Shown: piece after piece, positions 1 to 7,000 of the stretch
Layout: each line of letters starts with the position of its first letter
Position numbering within the stretch: the stretch's first letter is position 1
Assembly (NCBI GenBank): GCA_017881705.1
Contig: JADGQP010000116.1
Coordinates: 1-12,124, forward strand
DNA length: 12,124 nt
Reading direction: 5' to 3'
Source of the DNA: Christensenellaceae bacterium
GTDB taxonomy: Bacteria > Bacillota > Clostridia > Christensenellales > Aristaeellaceae
Notes under the pieces: model-generated
Databases searched by the model: none
Told to the model about the DNA's origin: nothing
What the model saw: the letters and a program-made list of their open reading frames with translations, nothing else
Position numbers and translations under genes: made by a program

Positions 1-1
1 G

Positions 2-364
2 TTCAAGCTCCTGCACGAGGGCGATGTGCCCGACACCGAAGATAACTTGCTGGACGCCGCCCAGGGCGAAAACTACGAGTGGACGGAGATGTACGTCCGC
101 ATGGCCGAGGAAGCCAAACAGGAAGGGTTCGACCAGATTTCCGGCCTGTTTTCGATGGTCGCCAAAATTGAAACAACCCATGAGGAACGTTACCGCAAGC
201 TGCTTGCCAACATTCCGGACGGCTTCGTGTTCAGCCGCGATGGGGATCAGGTATGGCAATGCGCCAACTGTGGCCATATCCTCATCGGCAAGCGCGCGCC
301 GGAGCTGTGCCCCGTGTGCAGGCACCCTCGCTCGTTCTACCAGATTAAAGCCGAAAACTATTAA
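2..364 (+). CDS. Rubrerythrin, C-terminal part (5' end outside window)
   Basis: The visible 120 residues are the C-terminal two thirds of a rubrerythrin, a cytoplasmic non-haem di-iron peroxidase that helps anaerobes remove hydrogen peroxide. The frame is open from the window edge, so the true start lies upstream; the GTG at 26 is an internal codon. Early in the fragment GENYEWTEMY and AEEAKQEGF match the third helix region of the ferritin-like di-iron domain, and ETTHEERY carries the ExxH iron-ligand motif. After that comes a rubredoxin-like domain with CANCG and CPVC, the four cysteines that would bind one iron, ending in the typical ENY tail. It ends in TAA with no clear intrinsic terminator before the next gene, so read-through into the glycosyltransferase at 553 is possible. 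Family assignment is firm from the motif set. Whether it acts as a peroxidase with NADH via a partner reductase is family knowledge, not visible here. Confidence 0.95.
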   Translation, partial: FKLLHEGDVPDTEDNLLDAAQGENYEWTEMYVRMAEEAKQEGFDQISGLFSMVAKIETTHEERYRKLLANIPDGFVFSRDGDQVWQCANCGHILIGKRAPELCPVCRHPRSFYQIKAENY

Positions 365-474
365 GGCCTGCGACCAGGCTTACAGCCGGTAATTGCGGTC
401 AGGCCTACGGTCGGTGTCTGCGGCCAGAAACTACCGGTCAGGCCTACGACCGGACCTACGGTCAGTACCTGCCG
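365..474. repeat. Degenerate short repeats with palindromes
   Basis: This spacer contains about five degenerate copies of a core close to AGGCCTACGGTCGG, starting near 365, 376, 401, 440 and 454, at irregular spacing. Two local palindromes result: CCGGTC (434-439) pairs with GACCGG (448-453), and GACCG (448-452) can alternatively pair with CGGTC (459-463). The copies are too short, too irregular and too divergent for a CRISPR array. They may form a folded leader RNA or be a decayed intergenic repeat. Nothing else, including a promoter, is recognisable here. Confidence 0.5.
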
Positions 475-516
475 AAGGGGACGCGCCGCTTTCGGGCGGA
501 AACGTCTCCTTCGGCA
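470..516 (+). promoter_or_regulatory. Long hairpin in the leader of the family-4 glycosyltransferase
   Basis: Bases 470-483 can pair with 503-516 over 14 positions with one G-U pair, and the loop contains a smaller CGCC/GGCG stem. No T-run follows on the plus strand (the next bases are TACGCAGAGCC), so this is not a standard intrinsic terminator. It lies 36 bp before the ATG at 553. It could be an mRNA-stabilising or processing hairpin, or a factor-assisted end for the rubrerythrin transcript. The structure is seen; the role is inferred. Confidence 0.5.
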
Positions 517-552
517 TACGCAGAGCCAAGAAAAGAGCGCGAGGAGAAACCC

Positions 553-1794
553 ATGCGTGTAGCGCACATCAACGTCACGTCGGGACTTAGCACAGGCCGC
601 GTGGCCTCGGGCGTCTGCGAGGCGCTCGAGGATATGGGGCACCGTGCTCTTTTGTGTTATTCGCGCGGTTATCCGCCCCAGAAAACGCCGGGTTATCGCG
701 TGGGCAACCCCGTGGACGTGCGGCTGCACGCGCTGGGCGCGCGCCTTACGGATCGCGCGGGCTTCTTCAGCCGCTACGCCACTAAAAGGCTGGTAAAGCA
801 GTTGACGCTGTATAAGCCCGACGTAATCCACCTGCATAACCTGCACGGCTACTACCTGGATATCCCCACGCTGTTTCGCTACCTCGCCAAGGCCGGCATC
901 CCCGTGGTGTGGACGCTGCACGATTGCTGGGCGTTTACCGGCCATTGCGCGTATTACTCTATGGCCAAGTGCGACCGCTGGCGTTCCGGCTGCGGGCATT
1001 GCCCGCAGCGAGGCACCTACCCCAAAAGTCTGTTATTGGATCAGAGCAGCCGCAACTGGCAGCAGAAGCGAGAAGCCTTTTTGTCCGTGCCCAACCTTAC
1101 GCTAGTAACGCCCTCCGTTTGGCTGGGCCGCGAGGTAAGCCGTTCGTTTCTGGGCAAACGCCCCATTCGCGTAATCCAAAACGGGGTGGACGTAGTGGAT
1201 TTCCGCCCCTGCGACGAGCCGGAACTGCTAAGCGACGTAGTAAAGCGGTACGGACTTGCCCAGCTGGAAGGCAAGCATATGCTGCTGAGCGTGGCGAGCA
1301 CCTGGGAAAAGCGCAAGGGGTTTGACGACCTGGTGGCGCTGTCCCAGCTGCTTCGGGAGGATTTATGCCTGGTGCTGGTAGGTCTGAACGACCTGCAGTG
1401 CCGCGACCTTCCCGATAATATGGTGGGTCTTCCCCTTACGCAAAGCATTCGGGAACTGCGCGCGCTGTACACCGCCGCCGACCTGTGCCTGAGCCTGAGC
1501 CACGAGGAAACGCAGGGCATGACCCTTCTGGAAGCCCTGGCCTGCGGCACGCAGGTGCTTTGTTATGCCGCGACTGCCCTGCCGGAAACCGTAACCCCCG
1601 AAGTGGGGGAAACGGTGCCGGAAAACGATTTGGAGGCCGTCGCTGCCGCGTGCGCCCGGCTGTGTGACCAACCTAAATCCCCCGCCGTCTGCCGCGCGAG
1701 AGCAAACGAATACGAAAAGCGTCGGCAATCCGCACGCTACGTGGGGCTGTACCAGGATCTTCTGAACGGGACGGGCGGCGAAGCGAAAACCTGA
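553..1794 (+). CDS. Glycosyltransferase family 4 (WcaC-like)
   Basis: This 413-residue protein is a GT-B-fold, retaining family-4 glycosyltransferase that would move a sugar from a nucleotide-sugar donor onto a lipid- or glycan-linked acceptor at the inner face of the membrane. The N-terminal Rossmann half starts with MRVAHINV and carries HLHNLHGYY (93-101) and WTLHDCWAFTGHC (120-132), typical of the WcaC-like branch. A cysteine cluster follows (C132, C140, C147, C150) that could hold a metal. The C-terminal half has SVASTWEKRKG (246-256) and the nucleotide-sugar EX7E motif at E319-E327 (ETQGMTLLE). The start is supported by GGAG at 543-546, about six bases before ATG. No signal peptide or membrane segment is evident. 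It stands alone, ending at a terminator (1838-1872), so its pathway (capsule, exopolysaccharide or teichoic-type polymer) cannot be read from neighbours. Donor and acceptor are unknown. Confidence 0.88.
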   Translation: MRVAHINVTSGLSTGRVASGVCEALEDMGHRALLCYSRGYPPQKTPGYRVGNPVDVRLHALGARLTDRAGFFSRYATKRLVKQLTLYKPDVIHLHNLHGYYLDIPTLFRYLAKAGIPVVWTLHDCWAFTGHCAYYSMAKCDRWRSGCGHCPQRGTYPKSLLLDQSSRNWQQKREAFLSVPNLTLVTPSVWLGREVSRSFLGKRPIRVIQNGVDVVDFRPCDEPELLSDVVKRYGLAQLEGKHMLLSVASTWEKRKGFDDLVALSQLLREDLCLVLVGLNDLQCRDLPDNMVGLPLTQSIRELRALYTAADLCLSLSHEETQGMTLLEALACGTQVLCYAATALPETVTPEVGETVPENDLEAVAAACARLCDQPKSPAVCRARANEYEKRRQSARYVGLYQDLLNGTGGEAKT

Positions 1795-1837
1795 ACCGCA
1801 CGGGAAAACCCGATGCATAGTTTCCACAACCGCATGA

Positions 1838-1876
1838 AAAACCCGGAGCGTCTTTTCGATGCTCCGGGTTTTGCTC
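1838..1876 (+). terminator. Intrinsic terminator after the family-4 glycosyltransferase
   Basis: Bases 1838-1849 pair with 1861-1872 over 12 bp with a GC-rich core (CCCGGAGC/GCTCCGGG). The loop can close further and holds TTTTC. A short T-tract follows on the plus strand and an A-tract precedes the stem, so it could also act on the minus strand. It sits 44 bp after the TGA of the glycosyltransferase. Its sequence, including the loop, is nearly the same as the hairpin at 2221-2253. Confidence 0.75.
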
Positions 1877-1928
1877 GTAAATAAGTCTGCTTAGGGGCAT
1901 CGAGGGGCCGAAGCCCACCGATTAAAAC

Positions 1929-2212
1929 CCGAAACCAGCGACATGCGCGGTGGTTTCGGAAGCCTTGCGCAGCAAGGTTTCCCTGCGCCCTTCCCAGCCC
2001 GTAATCGAAGCGCACAGGGGAAGGGCGTAAACTCGGCAAAGTGGCTGTGCCACTTTGCCGACAAGAAAGAAGCCTGGTTTCAGGAGGTATCGGAGGGCCG
2101 CAGCCCTCTGATGGCCGTTCGTATCGACCGGCTTTGCCGGTCGGGCGGGGAGTTTGCGGCTCTGCCGCAAACAATACCCGAAACTCAAAAAAGTGGCGAA
2201 GTACACTTTTTT
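1929..2212. repeat. Chain of consecutive short hairpins in a gene-free stretch
   Basis: Almost the whole stretch folds into adjacent stem-loops. They are 1929-1937/1951-1959 (9 bp), 1960-1968/1972-1980 (9 bp, one G-U), 1986-1995/2018-2027 (10 bp), 2033-2045/2049-2061 (13 bp, TGT loop), 2073-2076/2081-2084 (4 bp), 2091-2098/2103-2110 (8 bp, one G-U), 2125-2132/2136-2143 (8 bp, TTT loop), 2152-2160/2164-2172 (9 bp, TCT loop) and 2187-2195/2204-2212 (9 bp, A- and T-tracts outside). Three have the shared form of a stem closed by GGC, a T-rich three-base loop, then GCC. The last hairpin looks like an intrinsic terminator in either direction. The frame open from 1943 to 2269 is not a convincing gene, since it translates the hairpin arms, has no ribosome binding site and runs through the terminator. 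It may be a structured RNA, a dispersed palindromic repeat element, or stacked terminators. Confidence 0.6.
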
Positions 2213-2218
2213 GACATG

Positions 2219-2253
2219 AAAAAACCGGAGCGTCTTTTCGAAGCTCCGGTTTT
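2219..2253 (-). terminator. Intrinsic terminator of the infC-rpmI-rplT operon
   Basis: Bases 2221-2231 pair with 2243-2253 (AAAACCGGAGC with GCTCCGGTTTT), an 11-bp stem. Read on the minus strand it is followed by six T residues, and it lies about 30 bp after the rplT stop. A second terminator-like hairpin with a T6 tract on the minus strand (2212-2187) follows at once, giving a tandem pair. Confidence 0.8.
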
Positions 2254-2283
2254 ATGCTTTGCTGGTTAGCGTAACGTCGGCCG

Positions 2284-2628
2284 TCACTTGGCGCTCTCGA
2301 CGATCTTCTTGAACGCTTCGGGGTCGTTTACGGCGATATCGGCAAGCATCTTGCGGTTGATCATCACGTTGTTTTTCTTCAGGCCGTTCATCAAAACAGA
2401 GTAGCTCATGTTATTGAGGCGGGCGGCGGCGTTGATACGGGTAATCCACAGGCGGCGGAAGTCGCGTTTGCGCATCTTGCGGCCTTCATAGGCATAGCGC
2501 AGGCTGCGGGCAACCTGTTCGGTTGCGGCGCGGTATTGACGGGATCTCGAGCCAAAATAGCCTTTGGCAAGTTTGAGCACCTTACGGCGCTTCTTGTGGG
2601 CGTTTACGGCTCCTTTAATGCGTGCCAT
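2284..2628 (-). CDS. rplT: Large ribosomal subunit protein bL20
   Basis: This 114-residue, strongly basic protein is bL20, a 23S-rRNA-binding protein needed early in assembly of the 50S subunit. It has the family's expected length (about 115-120) and signatures: MARIKGAVNAHKKRRKVLKLAKGYFGSRS at the N-terminus, the YRAATEQVARSLRYAYEGRKMRKRDFRRLWI helix, and a C-terminal globular domain with RLNNMSYSVLMNGLKKNNV. The start is fixed by AAGGAGG eight bases before ATG. It is the last gene of the infC-rpmI-rplT operon, 36 bp after rpmI. In other bacteria bL20 represses its own operon by binding the mRNA, upstream of infC in Bacillus and upstream of rpmI in E. coli. Hairpins are present at both places here, but which one is used cannot be told. 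Confidence 0.98.
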   Translation of the reverse strand: MARIKGAVNAHKKRRKVLKLAKGYFGSRSRQYRAATEQVARSLRYAYEGRKMRKRDFRRLWITRINAAARLNNMSYSVLMNGLKKNNVMINRKMLADIAVNDPEAFKKIVESAK

Positions 2629-2664
2629 GTTTCTTTCCTCCTTGAAAAATCGGGCGCAGCAGCC

Positions 2665-2865
2665 TTATTTGTAGGGTAGCAGTTTGCGGATGGTATTGGC
2701 CTCCGTCGGGTTGTCGATCACTCCGTCCGCGCGCAGGTGGCGGGTACGTTTAGTGGTCTTGAGGTGCACCTGATGGTTGGCGTTCATCTGCTTGTGCTTC
2801 ACCTGACCGTTTTTCGTAAAGAAGAAACGTTTGGCTGCGCCTCGATGGGTTTTCTGCTTAGGCAT
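2665..2865 (-). CDS. rpmI: Large ribosomal subunit protein bL35
   Basis: The 66-residue basic protein is bL35, a small structural protein of the 50S subunit. It begins with the diagnostic MPKQKTHRGAAKRF and ends with IRKLLPYK, and its length is normal for the family. AGGAGG lies about nine bases before ATG. It sits between infC and rplT, the conserved order in most bacteria. The 112-bp gap from infC is long for this operon and contains a strong hairpin (2907-2938). Confidence 0.98.
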   Translation of the reverse strand: MPKQKTHRGAAKRFFFTKNGQVKHKQMNANHQVHLKTTKRTRHLRADGVIDNPTEANTIRKLLPYK

Positions 2866-2906
2866 GGGGATTGTCCTCCTCTCCGTATGGGGTCCGCGTC
2901 CGCGGC

Positions 2907-2938
2907 AAACGCCCGGGCGCGCTTGGAGCCGGGCGTTT
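2907..2938 (-). promoter_or_regulatory. Hairpin between infC and rpmI
   Basis: Bases 2907-2916 pair perfectly with 2929-2938 (10 bp, AAACGCCCGG with CCGGGCGTTT). On the transcribed strand only three T residues follow, so it is at best a weak terminator. It stands about 40 bases before the rpmI start, where E. coli bL20 represses translation through mRNA structure. A role in bL20 feedback, partial termination or RNA processing is possible but not shown. Confidence 0.45.
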
Positions 2939-2977
2939 CGGCCGCCTCAGGGGCAGCAAATGCGGCGGATCCTCAGG

Positions 2978-3664
2978 TCAGATCATATTCTCGCTTTCGC
3001 GCTTGACCTTCTTTTGGGGTTGTTCTTTGGGCGCGGCCGCTTTTTCGGCGAGTTCGGCTTCGGACTCAGCCGAGTTCAAGGCAGCGTCGCTCTCTTCGCC
3101 TTCCGCCTGTGCCTTGCGCGCCAGTGAACGCTCGGCGAAGCTCTTTTTTTCGATCTTCGGGGCGATAATCATGATCATGTGGCGGCCATCCAGCAAGGGC
3201 CTGCGTTCGATTACGCCGATCTCCTCGATGCGTTTGGCAAAATCCAGCATGATCTGCATACCGATGTTTGCATGGGCGATCTGGCGGCCGCGGAAGCGGA
3301 TGCTCACCTTCACCTTGTCGCCCGTTTCCAGGAATTTTACGGCGTTCTTCAGCTTGGTCTGAAGGTCGTTCTCCTCGATTGTGGCGGAAAGCTGCACTTC
3401 TTTAAGCTCTACGATGCGTTGATTTTTCCGCAGCTCATGTTCACGCTTGGATTGCTCAAAGCGGTGCTTGTCGTAATCCAGCAGCTTGCAAACGGGCGGT
3501 TGGGCGTTGGGCACGATCTTCACCAGATCCAGCCCCAACTCTTCGGCTTTTTCCAAAGCGGCGCGGGAAGTCATTACCCCCAGCTGCTCGCCGTCGGGGC
3601 CGATCAAGCGCACATCGCGGTCGTTAATCTCCTCGTTAATCATCGGTTCGTTGTTGATATCCAT
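2978..3664 (-). CDS. infC: Translation initiation factor IF-3
   Basis: IF-3 binds the 30S subunit, keeps it apart from 50S and checks the start codon and initiator tRNA. The N-terminal domain starts with NNEPMINEEINDRDVRLIGPDGEQLG and includes the linker region KLLDYDKHRFEQSKRE. The C-terminal domain carries KNAVKFLETGDKVKVSIRFRGRQ and the conserved ending RRPLLDGRHMIMIIAP. At 228 residues it is about 50 longer than the usual 170-180: after residue 175 or so there is an Ala/Glu-rich tail that turns basic at the end (QKKVKRESE). Such low-complexity tails occur in other Clostridia and are presumably disordered. The ATG is supported by CGGAGGT five bases upstream, so this infC does not use the rare start codon (AUU) known in E. 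coli. It is the first gene of the infC-rpmI-rplT operon. Confidence 0.97.
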   Translation of the reverse strand: MDINNEPMINEEINDRDVRLIGPDGEQLGVMTSRAALEKAEELGLDLVKIVPNAQPPVCKLLDYDKHRFEQSKREHELRKNQRIVELKEVQLSATIEENDLQTKLKNAVKFLETGDKVKVSIRFRGRQIAHANIGMQIMLDFAKRIEEIGVIERRPLLDGRHMIMIIAPKIEKKSFAERSLARKAQAEGEESDAALNSAESEAELAEKAAAPKEQPQKKVKRESENMI

Positions 3665-3843
3665 GCACCTCCGTATAATTCAGGCGGGCTTTCGGCCTGC
3701 CGCGTCCGGCTTCGCCGGCAATGAAAGCAAACAAAAAGCGCCGAGCATACTACCCGCCGCTAAACGCCGACAGCCACGGACTTCGTGCCGCGACCTGCGC
3801 AAAACGGATTCGCGCGGTGAGAAGCGGGCAGCTTCTGCTTACG
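3665..3843 (-). promoter_or_regulatory. Long structured 5' leader of infC
   Basis: From the predicted start of transcription near 3843 to the infC ATG there are about 180 nt. The transcript can form GCAGAAGC/GCTTCT-type pairing soon after the start, a compact CCGGC-GAA-GCCGG hairpin (from bases near 3707-3720), and a GGCAGGC/GCCCGCC stem just before the ribosome binding site. In Bacillus and relatives the infC operon is controlled by a bL20-binding leader, so a leader of this length fits. I cannot match the known L20-leader consensus by eye, and I do not see a clear terminator stem followed by a T-run. Confidence 0.4.
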
Positions 3844-3849
3844 AAAGCC

Positions 3850-3878
3850 ACTATACCACAGCCAAACCGGTTTGTCAA
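3850..3878 (-). promoter_or_regulatory. Sigma-A promoter of the infC operon
   Basis: On the minus strand TTGACA (3878-3873) and TATAGT (3855-3850) are separated by exactly 17 bp. This is close to the vegetative consensus and points toward infC. It fits strong expression of a translation operon. Confidence 0.85.
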
Positions 3879-3968
3879 CGGCCTATTCCCAACACAGGCG
3901 CACCCTTTTATATTTCGGTTTTGCCGCCGCCCGAATATTTTTAAAACCTTATACGCATGGTTTTTTGC

Positions 3969-3997
3969 TTGCATTCGTGAAAATCGTTCTGTATAAT
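3969..3997 (+). promoter_or_regulatory. Sigma-A promoter of the c-di-GMP signalling gene
   Basis: TTGCAT (3969-3974) and a perfect TATAAT (3992-3997) are separated by 17 bp. Transcription would begin near 4004, giving a leader of about 80 nt before the ATG at 4087, where GAGG (4075-4078) serves as ribosome binding site. The promoter diverges from that of infC, about 90 bp away. No known c-di-GMP riboswitch core was recognised in the leader. Confidence 0.8.
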
Positions 3998-4086
3998 AAG
4001 GTTCAGATTACTTTTTTATTCAAGTCGTTTGACTAAAACAACGTTTCGACGGCAGGAAACAAAGGATACGGCGTGAGGCGAGAAAT

Positions 4087-7000
4087 ATGAAACTCAGAAA
4101 ATGGTTCATACCAATCATTTTCACGTTGCTTATGGTATCCATTCTCTGGCTGGCCGTATCGGATCAATCCCCCGCACGCACGAAAAGCTCGCAGAACGAC
4201 CCTTCCTATTGGGAAACCGGCTGGAGCGCGCCGGACGCGAACGGAGCTACCGAAGATCTTTCTTTACCCGTGAGACTGAGCCCTTCCCAAAACGTAATCG
4301 TCAACACCCTGCCCGCCACGCTGAACGCGGAGGATTGTTTGTTTGTAAAAACCGGATACCAGCAGGTAAAAGCCGAGGTGGACGGCATTACCGTGCCTGT
4401 GACCGGAGTAGCGACCGGCGAGGGGATCCGCCTTTCTTACGACCTGCCATGGAGTTTGGTTTCGCTTACGCCCGACATGGCGGGCAAACCCATCCGGCTT
4501 ACCTTCAGCAATACCGGCAGTAAGCCTTTTGTGGAAGTATACACCCTTCGTTTAGGCTCCGTGGAAAAGATTCGCCTGTCGCTTCTTTCGCGCTCCCTGC
4601 CCACCATCATCTTGAGCCTTGTGATTATCCTGTTCGCGCTGGGGCTGTTCGCGTTCGCTCTGGTAGAATCGCTTCACTTTCACAAACGCATGCCCGCGCA
4701 GTATTACGACCTGCTGGCGTTTTTATTTCTGGCGGGTCTGTGGTTTTATTCCGACACCGACATATCGGGCGTAAGCTATCTGGGCAGTTCGGTGTTCCTG
4801 TTGCTCAACCTGTTCAGCTATCTGCTGATGCCGGTTCCCTTTCTGCTGTATATTGGCAAAACGCAGCCTGTGATCAAGCGTTCCGCGTACGCGCTGGGCG
4901 GGCTGATCGCCCTGAGCGCGCTGGCGCAGCTGTTGCTGATCGCGGCAAACCACTACCTGCTTTGGGCGGGGCTCATGGCTTCGCACGCGCTGCTGGCGCT
5001 TAGCTGCCTAGTCGTGCTGGTTGCCTACCTGCGTCGCAGGTTCACAAGGGGAAAACACGGGGAAATGATACTGGGCTTTGGCCTGGCCGTGATTTCCGGC
5101 GTGATCACGCTGGCGCTGTTTTATATCCTGCCCATGGAGGACAACACCTCGGTATTTCGTTACGGGGTCATGGCGCTTGTGCTGGATCTGACTATCACCC
5201 TGTTTCGCTCAAACGTGGATTTACTGGTACAGTCCAGCCGTACCGAACAGCTGCGTGTTCGCGAGGAAGAATACCATATCGCCGCGCGTCAAAGCCAGAA
5301 ATATTTGCTGCGTTTCGATGTGACCCGCCGCGCGATTTTGCCCGGTGAAGGCAATTCTCCGCTTTCCCAGACCGACCGGGACACGCTAAATATGCCCGAA
5401 GCCGCTATCGCGTCCGGCGTCGTTCCTGAAAACTGCGCGGAAGATTTTCGAGCCTTCTTCAACGATATTATTTCCGGCAAGCCTTACGGCTCCTGTACCG
5501 TCAGCCTGCGCAGCTTAAGCGGCCTATTCGCCTGGTACCACGCGGAGTATACCCTGATCTTCTCCGACGATGGCAACCCGCTGCAGGCGGTGATTACACT
5601 TACCGATATTACAGAGGAGCGCCAGATGGAGCTGGCTTACCGCCGCTGGAAAAAGAATTTTACGGATCAGCCTTCCAGCTCCATCAGCTATTACGAATAT
5701 AACCTGTCGGAAAACACATTTTCGGATATGTCCGGCGAGCTTTTCCCACCCCCGGAGGACGAAGCGAAGCAATCGCTCAATCAGGCTGTGGGCCAGCTGG
5801 CGCAGCGGTACGTGCATCCGGAAGACGCGCACCGTTTCCGCGCGTTTTTGGATCGGGAAAGGCTGCTGGATCTGTACGAAAGCGGAAAGCTGACCGATCA
5901 GCTGGATTTCCGGCGCGTCAGCGCGGACGGCGAGGCTTTGCGCACGCAGGTCTGCCTCCGTTTAATGCCGCACCCTTCTTCCGGCGACGTGCTGGCCCTG
6001 CTCCTTTTTCAAGATGAGGAAAACGGCAAGCGGAACCGGCCGTTCACGGAAAACGACACCGAAAGCGATGCGCTTACGGGGCTGATGAACCGCGCCGCAT
6101 TGGAAAAACTGGCCAGTCGCTGCCTGGAAACCGCCCCGCCCGAGGAAATGCACGCCCTGCTCCTGATCGGCCTAGACGGATTTAAACGCGTCAACGACGT
6201 TTTCGGCCACACGTTCGGGGATCGGGTGCTTCAGGATATCGCCAACAACCTGCGCGCCATGATGCGCAGCGAGGACCTGATCGCCCGCGGCGACGGCGAC
6301 GAGTTTATTATCTGCTTAAAAAGCGTACGGGATGAAACGGATTTTCTGGAAAGACGTTCAGCTTTCATTTGCCAGGCGCTGGGCAAACAGCTAGGCGAAG
6401 GGGTCAGCATCACCGGAAGCGTCGGTGTCGCGATATATCCAAAGGACGGCACAAAGTTTGACGTGCTCTTCCAAAAAGCGGACATGGCGCTGTACGGCGC
6501 CAAGCATAGCGGTAAAAACCGTTTAATTTTCTTTGACAGCGGCCTGATGAGCACCAACGGCGCCAAATCGGACGCGCCGAGCGCGTACCCGGGGCCGTGG
6601 GTAAGCGGCAATGAAACTTCCCCCGATAACCAGCCGGAGCGCACCCTGCTGCTCGCGGACGCATCGGAAGAGTGCCTCACGTTTTTGCAGGGGATTCTCC
6701 AACGGGATTATCGGCTGATTATCGTTCGCAGCGCGGAGGAGTGCCTGCTGAGCCTTCAGCGCGAGCCCACCATATCCGCGGTGCTCATGGATCTGGATTT
6801 GCCCGGCGCGGGCGGCACGGAATTGCTGGAACGCATCCGGCTTAACGAAAAGCTCGTTTCCCTGCCCGTAATCGTCACAGCGGCGGAAGAAACCGAGTTA
6901 GGCATGAAAGCCATAGAGCTGGGCGCGGCGGATATGATAAACAAGCCTTTCAACCCCAGGCTGGTGCGGCTGCGGGTGAAAAATGCCATTCGCCGGCAGG

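Noticed and set aside
365..474. Possible CRISPR array or tandem repeat array
   Set aside because: The repeats are about 14 bp, degenerate and unevenly spaced, with no cas genes or uniform spacers.
361..999. 212-residue open frame on the minus strand
   Set aside because: It lies opposite the spacer and the well-supported glycosyltransferase; long antisense frames are expected at this GC content, and it shows no domain.
1876..2215. Insertion sequence or MITE between the duplicated terminators
   Set aside because: No transposase remnant, clear terminal inverted repeats or target-site duplication can be seen; only the terminator-like direct repeats remain, so it is kept as a hypothesis rather than called.
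1943..2269. Open frame of 108 residues over the hairpin chain
   Set aside because: It has no ribosome binding site, its sequence follows the arms of palindromes, it runs through the rplT terminator, and it has no recognisable domain.
4004..4086. Possible c-di-GMP riboswitch upstream of the GGDEF/EAL gene
   Set aside because: The leader is only about 80 nt and I cannot find the conserved GEMM core or a terminator/anti-terminator pair.
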